Program-made: the position numbers and the translations under genes
NCBI GenBank assembly: GCA_944470555.2
Contig: OX104128.1
Span: 37,803,920 to 37,867,919, forward strand
Direction of reading: 5' to 3'
DNA length: 64,000 nucleotides
From: Heterobilharzia americana
Taxonomy: Eukaryota > Platyhelminthes > Trematoda > Strigeidida > Schistosomatidae
Part shown: one piece after another, positions 12,035 through 23,200 of the stretch
Position numbering within the stretch: position 1 is the first letter of the stretch
Layout of the letters: each line of letters opens with the position of its first letter
Notes under the pieces: model-generated
The model's database searches: none
Seen by the model: only the letters and a program-made list of their open reading frames with translations
What the model was told of the DNA's origin: nothing

Positions 12035-13488
12035 CTATTCAGACTTGTTTAAGTGAATTAGATCGAGAGAAAACTATGAGGTGAATAAGATAACTGAGAA
12101 ATTAATTTCTGTTACTCTATCCATGTTGACGTTTTTCCCTAATCAGCTACCCCAATTTGATTCATTGAAGTCAACCAGGTACACTCATTTAATGTGACAT
12201 ATTCGTCTGACTGAGTAATCAAATGAAATGTCTTGCCTAAATAATACAGATTAGCTATCTGATACTTAGATCGGTCATATCTGGGTGATGAACTGTGTAA
12301 CAATAGCAGTTGCTTCTAACTACTCATACTATTCAGTAATATATTCCTGATCTTACGAAGATTTTGTATCTTTGATCATAATCAATGATATTAATAATTT
12401 GAGTCATTTTCATTGTAAGTTTTCTTGACACTATAGTTGATCAATCAATTTAGATTTATTTCAGTTGTTTTTCACCTGAAAGTCTCCTGGATTCAAACAC
12501 TTTCAAGACAAGAAATTTTATAAAGTTGTAAAAATTGGAATTGAATTTTCAGACAGTTGTAGAGTGAAGTATGCTGTATCTCATTAGTATATACGACTAA
12601 GAGAATGAACTCCAGATTTCATCCCAATTCCATTGTCATACTGAAATCGAAGTGATTAAGATTTTTTGCACCAGTCTGTTAATTTTAGCCTCAGGCGTAA
12701 GCAAGACTTCTGTGAGCTGCTTAGATCTCATGATGCCTGTTGCATTGATGATATTTGTGCAGAAAGTAACTCGAGTGTTAACTATCTTGGGTTAAGTGGT
12801 ACTTCTGACATTTGTTAATCGTCTTATATCTTGTTGACTTGTAAAAAAATGTTTCGTTTAACTTATTCCATAAAGAAACTGAGGCTGTCTGATATAACTC
12901 AACCTCTACCTTTACCTATTCTTCTATATTGTTCCCCATTGATCTTTCCTGGTCATCAAAAAAAGGACTAGGGCTTAGAAAGCCGTCAGAAGAGTGAGTG
13001 GTGTGCCTCTGGCTCAACTGATTAACACTGTAGTTGATAGACATTTCAATTGCAGCAAGCAACTAGCTACAGTCATTTTTAACTGACACAGAGTATTTAT
13101 TTCATTCACAGGTCTCCCCATGTTTCTCCTCAGGGAGGATAACAATAAACTACATAAAACTGTATGCTCGTACAGCCAAGTACGAGAATTCGACTTTACC
13201 TTACCTAGCAAGCATATTATATGAGGAACAGAGTGTTAGAATAGAAATCATACATTAACTTTGTAACAGTTAACAACCAATCTCATTTCAATAATTTAAC
13301 TAACAATGTAAACTGTTCTCCTTGTTAGTATTCTTTACATTACTTGAATTTTTATAATAACACAATTCGAAATGTTGTGTAGGAGCATATACATAACATA
13401 TGTTTTGTTGTTGTTGCAATATATTATGCAGAAGATTTCAAACTGTACCACAAATTGTTTGGAATAAAGTGAATTATTATTACTGTTG

Positions 13489-13528
<40 letters not shown>

Positions 13529-14156
13529 TGATAGAATCCTTCAGAAGGCAGGGATTTGAGTCATTCATCATTCTAAGTATCAGAAGAAAACAATAAAATC
13601 TATTTACAAAAGAATTAGCATTTGAATATAAATCACACTACTCATATCAGCTGCAGTAATATTGGATTATTTGGACGCTTCTTAACTATTCAGAGTGGAA
13701 ATCGATAGAAGTGGGAACAATAGAATAACGTGGAAGAAAAATAAGAGCATGATTGAACTGTAAATAAATAAATAAACTTCTTTCTAAATGCCATACTTCA
13801 ACAGTATATACTACTAGATGTTATGATTTCAACGTTATTTTTGCATAATTACCTTGTTATTGTTATAGTGAATACTAAAAAGGTATTGAACAGTGTTTCT
13901 AGTTCTGTGAGATGAAAGGAAGGGTAAATTAGTGGTCAGTAATTTTAATAGAACACGTCAGTAGAGTGGTGAACAGTAACGCTATTCAATATTTTTTGAA
14001 CCTACACGAAGTAATCACTGAGTGAATATTATGCATAACTTTATTTAGATAATTGATAAAGACTAGTTTCGTGATTAAGCATCAGTTTAGAAGTAGGTAA
14101 CTGTATATTTGTATCTAAAATAAGTAATTCTGGTAATTCCTACAGGAGGTCAGTCG
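12035..14156. other. No gene recognised
   Basis: AT-rich. Contains the ATT microsatellite at 13491-13528 and nothing else that I can support. Poly-Asn frames across the microsatellite are artefacts of it. Confidence 0.5.
13491..13528. repeat. (ATT)n microsatellite
   Basis: About 12 uninterrupted ATT units on the + strand, with an imperfect extension on the left. Confidence 0.9.
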
Positions 14157-14345
14157 CGGCCCAAATAGCTCAGTGGTAAAGTCGCTGACTACAGCACTGG
14201 GTGACGCGGGTTCGAATCTCGGGTGGGACATCAGTTCCGTCGAGGTTGCAGATACGCCTTGCTGACGAGTGCCGAAAAGCACGAAACCTAGGTCCAGAGC
14301 TCCCTGTCGATTGCCTCCATCCAACTAACTTGTTAGTTGTACCTA
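14157..14345 (+). mobile_element. tRNA-derived SINE, group T1 (copy 1)
   Basis: The head (about 14158-14230) has a box-A-like TAGCTCAGTGGTAAAG and a box-B GGTTCGAATCTC at tRNA spacing, so it could serve as an internal Pol III promoter. It is followed by an unrelated body (GTTGCAGATACGCCTTGC up to CGATTGCCTCCATCC). The same head-and-body layout recurs at 17668-17828 and 30535-30728. It is not a functional tRNA: the acceptor stem does not pair properly and the unit continues into the body. Confidence 0.75.
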
Positions 14346-14639
14346 TATATTAAATCCTCTGAAATGAATACAAATTTATGGGTACAATAGAAAGACGAGT
14401 GAGTCATGAATTTTTAATTTCAGCTACTAGAAAACAAGGTCACCTCGAAATCAAACGAACAAAATGCCTTTAACTGGCTACTAGTGTTTTCGAGATGTCA
14501 CAATGGCTTCTCACTAAGCTTCGTGTAAAAAACATATAAAGCTGAAACCTCGCAAAACGAATCCTACCAATGTAGTGAAAAGATACTTTATATGGATTTA
14601 AACCTCAGTGATGATTCATTCCACCGCCACCACTCTTAA

Positions 14640-15020
14640 GAGGAGTATATGAAACTCTCTAACAGGATCATTCTTTCCATCAGCAATGAAATCGATGTTC
14701 TTCTGTTGCTCAATGTTTTCAAACAACTTGAAGGACAAGCTTTCTCATCTGGACACTTCTGTTTGCTCATACCAATTCATCTACCCCTGTATAGCCACAT
14801 CTATAGGTAGTTCAATAAGAAAGTTGTCTAAAAGTGTTCAGGATGAGTGTCACACGTGCTTACAAAGACCTAACAGTGAAACGATAAGAAATGAACTACG
14901 GTCACTCTATCTCAACTACTTCCACAATCACAGTCATTTGTAAAGGGAAAAGAAACCTTCACTTCAACACTGAAGCTCTTGTCATTGTCAGGCAGAAACC
15001 TGACCTTCGGATGCATAAGC
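14640..15020 (+). mobile_element. Penelope-like element fragment D (GIY-YIG)
   Basis: The frame at 14686-14943 reads KDKLSHLDTSVCSYQF, then CIATSIGSSIRKLS, which fits the Penelope GIY-YIG pattern Y..PC...YIG.S.R.LS with the YIG tyrosine changed to serine. Recognisable sequence extends weakly to about 15020 (EALVIVRQKPDLRMHKQT, the usual domain end). No RT portion is attached. Confidence 0.55.
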
Positions 15021-15159
15021 AAACTATCCAACCTATTCTTCTTTCATGATCTTAGTTTACAGTCTTCGAAAGCACCTCTTTCTTTACACACCATTTACTT
15101 TTTACATAATTTATCATTCACTCTTGTCTCTATGCATAAACACATGATTTTTCAAATAT

Positions 15160-15445
15160 TTTGGTTGGACCGGATTGATCAGTCTCTCCTACCATATGGG
15201 CTTCTATGCGAATTCCTCCATACTGCCTGTCGTTACATTTCATGCTAATGGTGGATGGTGGCCAGCAGTGAAATCTAGGGCGGACGTTTCATCCTATTTG
15301 AGACTCGTAACCGATAGGTGGGTACATTCAGTTGACGGCCATCCTGGATGTCACTGCTAGCCTTTATCCATCATTACTATAATTAAAACATAGGTAATAT
15401 GGAGACATTCATACAGGAACCCATATGCTAACATCATCATCAGTA
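15160..15445 (-). mobile_element. Sm-alpha-like hammerhead SINE (copy 1, degenerate)
   Basis: Shares the TTGGACCGGATTGATC segment and the AGCAGTGNNATCC block with the other copies. The hammerhead-like core at 15273-15316 (minus strand) keeps the GAGTCTCAAATAGGATGAAAC half, but the CUGA box is changed to GTTA, so cleavage is not expected. The tRNA-like head is missing or too decayed to see. Confidence 0.6.
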
Positions 15446-15599
15446 TCGACATAGGACCAGCCATTATTGAGTAACGGTCCGAGTTGCCATACCTCATATC
15501 AGTACATCAAGTAAAAAGGCAGTGAACAGTAAGATGAAGATAGGAAAATTCATTCAAAAGAAATACAAAGTACGAAAAGAGAGAAAGGAAGAATGAGAA

Positions 15600-16000
15600 A
15601 ATGGTGAGATTCAGTATAGCGTCTTTAAGATGAGGATAATGTGTGTATACATTTGCGCTGCTGACAACGGTTCTGAGCTATATCACATAGAGTCTGCAAC
15701 CACTGGTTTCTTTTGTCCCACTGACCCCAACCGGCTAGTCTACATCGCTCCACATGGCTCAGATCAACAGTCAAAGACGTCATACATTGATGCCATGTTT
15801 TAGTCTGCCCCCCCCCTCCCACCTGAGACTTTTCCCTTCGTGAGCCTATTTCGGTCAACATTGTGTGACGAGGCAGACGGCGGCTAGGCATACATAACAC
15901 CTGTCTCAACCATCTCAGTCGATGAAGGTTCACAACCTCGTCAACAGATTTACCTCTTCTCCGTAAAACTCTACACTTGACATCTGCATTACTCACGTAG
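15600..16000 (-). mobile_element. Second RTE-like family, C-terminal region (copy 2)
   Basis: One open frame (15625-15996) of 123 residues: SNADVKCRVLRRRGKSVDEV, NLHRLRWLRQVLCMPSRRLP, GGQTKTWHQCMTSL, LSHVERCRLAGWGQWDKRNQ, ending AQNRCQQRKCIHTLSS. LHRLRWLGHVLRMP-type motifs mark the conserved palm-distal domain of RTE-like polyproteins. The frame opens at 15996, but that methionine lies inside the domain, so the copy is 5'-truncated. It is open but lacks RT and endonuclease. Confidence 0.7.
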
Positions 16001-16374
16001 TGACACTATTGAATACGGCTTATACTACGAAGGCAACAGTGGTCAAACACCTGAAGCGGTTATCATGATGTAGCGGTTATCATATGCTAACAGAGACGGA
16101 ATATAGTTTCCAGCATGTAAAACTTATTATTTGCACAGTGGTTCATTTCGAAATCGATACTGTATTGAACGTTATACATTCATTCCATGTTGGTTATCAG
16201 ATATGATTAGAGTAACAAGGCTTTGGCATTTGTTAAATTTTGGAACAACAATATTGAATTTTTGTCTTTCAGGTCCTTTTATGTTATGCAATTTTACTTA
16301 TCAAGTTAATCCACATTAGCATTGAGTTGTAAGGTTTTAACGGTACTGCAGCATACCAACTGATTTCCTTTTAA
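16001..16374. other. No gene recognised
   Basis: AT-rich. The only structure is the 12-mer AGCGGTTATCAT, repeated directly around 16053 and 16071. Confidence 0.45.
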
Positions 16375-16600
16375 ATTGGTATTCACCACGGACTGACATG
16401 AATTCAAAGACCATTGAAAACCTGGGAGTACTGAACAGCTGATTTGTCTTGGTATGGGACTTTCCAGCAGTGCTAGGGATCGAACCCAACACCTTCAGAT
16501 TCTAAGACCACAACCATTCTTAAGGTTACAGTCAGGTATACGAACTGAACCGACATTCGATGATTCCATCTATCGGTATTACACCTTGGTTTGATATATC
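16375..16600 (-). mobile_element. tRNA-derived SINE, group T3 (copy 1)
   Basis: On the minus strand a box-B-like GGGTTCGATCCC is followed by the group body (AAGTCCCATACCAAGACA, AGCTG, CAGTACTCCCAGG, TTTTCAATGG). It matches the copies at 24100-24460, 24787-25150 and 33470-33715. The head is diverged. Confidence 0.65.
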
Positions 16601-17192
16601 TTTAGCCTTTTAACAACCTAATCCCACTACATTCAACATCTCAAGTCGAAGTAGTAATCGGTTAATTTTACAAAACACAATACTTCAGGAACATTTTATT
16701 ATGAAATATACCAAATTCACCATCAATTCTAATGTAGTAAGATTGTAGAGTAAAGTAGAGATGAGCAATGAACAAATACTTAAATACCTAATTAGTATTA
16801 TAATGGAAATAATTTACGTAGCAGTCAAACAAGACTTTTTGTATACATATTTTGATATAGTCTATAACCAGTAAGTCACTTTTAACTGAACGCTTTAGTT
16901 AATTAGACTAGTCAGTGTATTCAACAGCTCCATTACTGATGTATATCAGTTTTAGACCGTTATCTTTTGTTCGACTAATGTAATAATAAATATTCAGTCT
17001 TCTCATTCTTTTTCTGTCAAAATGTTTGATGTTCAGTCAAAACAATCTAACTTTCCAATTAACAATTAAATATGAACAGATAAGTTTGTTTATTTACATC
17101 TTAATTTGATGCTAAAGTTCCTTAAGATTAGTATTTCTTGAAAAAAATCTATATTCAATACAAATTATTATTATTTAATTGAAATATTTCGC
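16601..17192. other. Upstream region of the saposin gene
   Basis: AT-rich sequence without coding homology. It should contain the upstream control sequences of the gene starting at 17237, but no motif other than the TATA box at 17193 can be named. Confidence 0.4.
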
Positions 17193-17198
17193 TATAAA
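17193..17198 (+). promoter_or_regulatory. Candidate TATA box
   Basis: TATAAA lies 39 bp upstream of the ATG at 17237, which would place transcription start about 15 nt before the ATG. The spacing is plausible, but TATAAA is common by chance in AT-rich DNA. Confidence 0.35.
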
Positions 17199-17236
17199 AT
17201 GAAATTCACAGAATAATTTAATACAATTAACGGATC

Positions 17237-17282
17237 ATGTTTTGGTTTATGATATTTTTATGTTCACTGAATACTATCTTAA
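17237..17282 (+). CDS. Saposin gene exon 1 (signal peptide)
   Basis: Encodes MFWFMIFLCSLNTIL and ends in phase 1 at TTAA|GTAAGT. The hydrophobic start directly after the ATG fixes this start. The following intron is only 51 nt, typical of 5' introns in schistosomes. Confidence 0.8.
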
Positions 17283-20200
17283 GTAAGTGCATAATTAAAA
17301 AACATGAATTCTGAAATTTCGTCCCTAAAAAAGCTTCATCATCTACAGACGGATATATAACTTATGATAATCAATCCAATGTAAGTTCAATAATCAATAT
17401 TACTTTTTTTTGTTTTTATTAAAAAAAATGCATAAATGAGTTGACTTTCATCTATTCATATATTTATTCACCTATGGAAACAGTAATTGAGAGAATGTTG
17501 ACAAATAAAATTATTAACTTTTAGTTCACACTTACCCATAGGTCATAATTAAACTTTCAACTGATTTCATGCTGTGTAATTCTGAATACTCACCAAATTC
17601 TATGACAGTGCATCGTGACGATATCTTTCCTGGCTTGCTAAATGCATCCAATCCTATATAAAATCAACCATAGCCTGAATAGCTCAGTGATAACATCTTT
17701 GATTGCAATACTAGGTGTCATGGATTTGAATCTCACATGGGCTATTAATTCCTTCAAGGTTGCAGGCACCCCCCTTGTTGGTGAGTAACAACCCATTGAT
17801 TGCCTGTAATCTACTAATACATCAAGTATTAAATAATTCTAAAAACTGTTTAACACACAACCACACATTTTCAGAAAGTTTGGAACATGAAAGGTAATTA
17901 GTAGCTTCGACCCCCATCCGTTTATGATTATTTCAAGAATTGTCTATTGACTTAGACACTCAACATCTAGTTTTCCAATTGTCATTTCTAACTCTGTTCA
18001 ATATATAAACGCTTGACAGTTTAGGTGTATTACTAATTATCGTATTGTAAACAAGGGCATGTGGTAGTTGAGTTGGATACATATAAATTTACTTTAACAT
18101 ATAAGTTATACATATTCTTATAAACAGATGCTGTTGAGAATACCTTCGTTCTTAAGTACATTGTGTAAGTATGTCACATATGGTCATAATTTTGTTATAT
18201 TATTGTTTGTCCTTGGGTTCCTAGTGGAACATAGGGCTTCAGTAGCACGTCTCCATTCCACTCTCTTCGCTGCAATCTTTTGAACCTGGCTCCACCACTG
18301 CCCACAAGCTCTCATTTCTTCCTCACACGATCTCCTCCATGTCACCCTCCTCTAGGACACCCAACTCGCCGTTTCCCATCTGGATCCCACTCGAGTGCCT
18401 GACACGTGATTTCCCCGAACCACCTTCTCAGTACATGCCCAATCCATCTCCACTTCCTTCTGCATATTTGTTGAGCAATAGGCTCTTGGTTGGTTTGTTA
18501 CCTCTCCAGAGTTCCTTGTTGCTTATTCTTATTATTATGGCTACATGAGCTTCAGTAACGAGCCAGGGTAGGCAGTTGTTGATGAATATCTGTAGGTTGG
18601 TGGAAATGCCTTTCATAACGCGCCAAGTCTCTCAACCATCACACAGAAGCACTGACTTGACATTAGTGCTGAAAATCCGCATCTTGTTCACGCTTTATCC
18701 TGACTTCAATGCACTGAAGTGCAGTAGATCTCTACAATGATTTCAGGTTAATAAACGCCTGTCTTGCTTTTCCCATCCTGGTTTTGACATCCTCGTCTGT
18801 GCCACCGCCTGTAGTTGAAACGATGCTGCCTAGGTAGGTGAAAGAGGCTATATCCTTTAGGTTTCTCCCGTTGATGGTGATTGGAGCTTACTGTTGTCGT
18901 TGATGGTGTTGGTTGGGTATCTTCATCACCTCTGTCTTCTCTTTATTCATTTGAAGTCCGGTCTTCGCTGCCCTGCCTCTTCTGCTAACTTGTTGGTTTT
19001 CGCATGTAGATCTACGAGTTTGTGCGACATCAGACACTAGTCATCGGCGAAATCCAAATCTTCTAGGGTCTTTTCATCCGTCAAACAGCTTATGCCCGTC
19101 TTCTCACTGCTCATGGTTTGCTACATGATCCAGCCCACCACAGTTCGAAAGATCATGGGTGCTAGTAGACAACCTTGTTTCACTCCCGTCGTCACTTCGC
19201 TTCAAAGACATCACTGAGCTTCCCATTATGAATTACTTCGCATGTGGCGTCTTCATATAGTTGTTGAATGAGGTTGACAAAGGTTTGTGGTATTCCATGG
19301 CGTTGGAGCAGTTGCCAAATACCTCTCGGTCGACGCTGTCAAAGGCCTTCTCAAAGTCGATGAAGTTGAGGTAAGGTGGAGAGTTGACTGCCATTCTTTA
19401 CTCTGTTCTATGATGATGCGTAGTGTAGCGTTGCAATTTGGTCCGCACATGATTTGTACTTCCTGAATCCAGCCAGCCAGCCAGCCTGTTCTGGTGGTAG
19501 TTTTGAATCCAGTGCATCTTTATTCTCTGCAGGATGATGCGGCTTAATATTTTGCTTGCACTGGGTGGACAGGAGAGTGATTCATTGCCAGTTCTTGCAA
19601 AGACTTAGGTCTCCCTTCTTCGGGAGTTTGACAAGGTAACCCTTCTTCCAATCAATGGCCAGGTACTTTCCCTTCCTTCTTTGAAAACCTTCTGCAGTAG
19701 TAGTGTGAGTATGTCCAGTGTTGTCTCTGCGTCTGTTCTCAATGCTTTTAACGGGAATCCATGTGGTCCTGCTGCTTTCCCACATTTCAGTAGCTTTATG
19801 GCATTCAGGACTTCCACTTTTGTTGGAGGATTTATGCTCACTTATAGTTCTGTGGTTGGGCTGTAGGTGGTATTTCTAGACGAAGTGCAGGTGGTGGTGG
19901 TGGTCGATTCAAGAGCTTCTTGAAGTGGTCGGCCCATTGTTTCCTTTCTTTCTCTCCTTTCGTAATTAAATTTCCCCATTCATCTTTTATTGGCTTCGTC
20001 TGAGTTGATCTCTTCCCAGATAGCAACCTGGTTATTTGATACAATGTTATCAGGTCTCTGTCTGTCCTACCTGCAGCCTGTTCTGCTTCACTTGCCAGTG
20101 TTTCGTAAAAGTATCTTTTGTCTTTCCGTGCACTCTTCTTCACTTCTTTGTCCAGTGTATTGTTCTATACATTGTTTCCAGTTCCTATTGTCGTTGAGCA

Positions 20201-23200
20201 TCCATGCACTGGTTTATCTTCTGCTTCACCATCCTCCTCTCCTTTATCAGCTTCCTTGTATCCATTGAGATCCATTCCTTATCTTCTTTCTTCTCCCTTC
20301 CTAACACGGTTATGCAGGTTCCAGTCTTCATCCACACAGGTTTTTTCAGGGATGTTCCTCGATATCTCCCATTTTGTCTTGATGGCTGACGTGAAGATCT
20401 CCTTTGTACTTTTGTCCTTCAGTTTCCGGGTGTTGAACTTGAACTGCGGTCTGTTACCAACTTCCTTGAAGGCTTTCAACTTGATTTCGAAGGTTCCTTG
20501 CACTAGATAGTGGTATGATCGTAATTAGTTGAAGATAATGTATGTGCTTATGTGAAAAATTCTCTATATTTTACAACGTAAAATTATAATTCAATTTGTG
20601 TACAATTCATGAATATTTTAGATAAAACCTGTTACCCAACTTGAAGATGTGCTCCATAGTTTGATTTCTTACCAGGGTCCTTCAAATCCATGTAAGTCTT
20701 ACTGAAGAAACTTTTTACTATCTTTTTACCAATAATTTTCTTAATTAAAGATAACGTATTCTTTATGGTATGTAACAGTTTCTCTTTTCTTATTTCAGCT
20801 TGTTTCGGTTGTAAATTTTTAGTATGGTCAGCTAAGACATTTATATTCGATAGTAAATACTATGTCCATGAGCACATAGAAGTGACCTGTAAAAATTTGA
20901 AAAATCTCTATACACCTGTAAGATTTTCTAATTTAAATTAAACTTTTTTTTTCATTTCTTCTATTAAAAAAATAATAATTCAGTAACACGAACTGACCAC
21001 AATTGGATAATTCGTATAGCTGCTGAATCCTTTGTATTCAGTATAAATCGAGCTGTGTTGATCAACTTAACATAATTTACAGTTTAGTGGTAAATTGACG
21101 CAGATTTGAATCACTGAAGTAACATCAGTATCTTTGCGTCTATTAATAATTGGCAATAGTCAAGATACTTAAGTCGAGTGATGCTTCCAATCGATTTGCT
21201 TATCACATCTGACATTGTAACACAATAATATTTGATTATCATAATTATGATGTCAGGTATACGACTAAATATCTAAAAGCAGAGGGTGAAACTTTTTCAA
21301 AATCTCAATATTCTGGTGAATACACTGAAATATTTGACTTTTTGTCATGATTGTATACATAGATTAAAATCTACTACTGAAAATCTGTTAAATGGCTACG
21401 CAAATAAGTCATATAACATCATTAGTTGAAAGAACCAAACTAAGCAGATAGTGTTCATTATGATATGAAATATGAAGCAAGAAAATATTCTATTTAACAA
21501 TGATATCGTGAGTTTTTGGCTAATACAGTGATGTTCAATCCTCTGTCCATATAATTAAACTCTTAATAATGGTGAAATTGATCATTATCTCACAGATCAA
21601 GTGCTTTGTTTGATTCTTTGACGTTAAAGGTAGAAGATATGAAGTGATTTCAATTTTCTGACTACAAATATCTTTGTAGCACAGTTCACATATGGTGGAA
21701 GTATCTTATTAGTAATCCCGAGGATAGTTAAGGTGATCAATGAGGTCATGAATTATCACTGACTGAGGTGACTTGGATACGTTATGCATACGGAACCATT
21801 GCCTACGTTGATATACAATGCTAGAAGGAGTTAGACTGATTTGAAAAAAAGATCAGTGTCCAGACTAAGACATGGTTCCAGTTCATGAAATCCCTAACTG
21901 TTTGATATAGATCTAGACACTTTTCAATGAAAACCTATCAGTCATCTGTCAAACTTCTTTATACAATACAACTGTCTTCAAAAAGTTGATGGACAGTTCA
22001 TTATCACGTATGTAATCGATGACTTCCTATAAACAGAATATTCTGACTGGTAGTAATGATGGATCGTGACTACCAGTGGAATCCATAATGCGCATTTCGT
22101 CCTATTTGGGACTCGCCATTTGGATATACCTGCTTCCCAGTGAGTGATGTTGTTACCACCGAGATTCGGACTCGGGAGTGATCGCTTCAAACGTCAGATC
22201 GTTATCCACTACATCACCGAGCCACGATAGCCACCTCTTCTGCAACAGGTATAGTTTTTAGTATAATTGTTTTTATATCACACCATCGTTGATTGGACCG
22301 AACTGATCGGTCTCTATTGGCATATGGAATCCTGTTAGGATACCTCAATATTACCAGTGCTCCAATGGTAGTAATGATGGATCGTAGCTAGCAGTGGAAT
22401 CCAGGATGCGCATTTTGGCCTATTCGGGACTCGTCAGCCGGGTGTTTTTTTTACAGAAAGTTAAAAAAAAATACCTACGTTACATAAAATGTAATCAATC
22501 CTAGGGGATTATATTTTTGTATATAGCCTGAAGACTTTTCAAAATTCACTTTCTTCTTTGGATTAAGATATGCTTGTTGAAATCCACTGACATGAGAAGG
22601 TAACTGGGATACTTGTTCAACATCATTTTGGTCCGCTTATTGTACTCATAGATCACAGATGGATTCGAAAGTAGACGAGGAAAAAATATGAATTTTCGTG
22701 AACTAAGATGACCAAGAAAAATGTTAAGCCTCACTATTCATTATTTCTCCTTAACATATAGTACGCAATTCAGACAAAAACAATTATGTTATCAAGGATC
22801 TAGAATAGAGCATAAGGTATGTACGAATGTAGTGGTCAATCCCTTGAACTAAATGAAAATATGTAAGCTGACTATATATTGTACCATGTGTGAAAAGAAA
22901 CACCCCGTTGAAGGTATCTGCCAAAATGGCTCTAATGTCATGGCTATTACCCAGGTAAATAGAATGATACAACTGACAATTATGTGAATTCACAATAATC
23001 AAAGTAGCTATATCATCCGTTATGCAATCCAAAACACCACATACCATGGTATTCAATACAAGATAGAACAAAATTAGTCTGAAGAAAGGTTAAAACTGGT
23101 CAAATGAATGCAGGAAACTGGTTTACACGGCCATCGTCTGATGATCTGAGTCAAATAATGAGGTAAAAGATGATTATTTCTGGTCTTCAAGATATTTGGA

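Noticed and set aside
13335..13571. Poly-Asn protein
   Set aside because: It is a translation of the (ATT)n microsatellite.
14157..14230. tRNA gene
   Set aside because: Boxes A and B are present, but the acceptor stem does not pair and the same head-body unit recurs twice; it is a SINE head.
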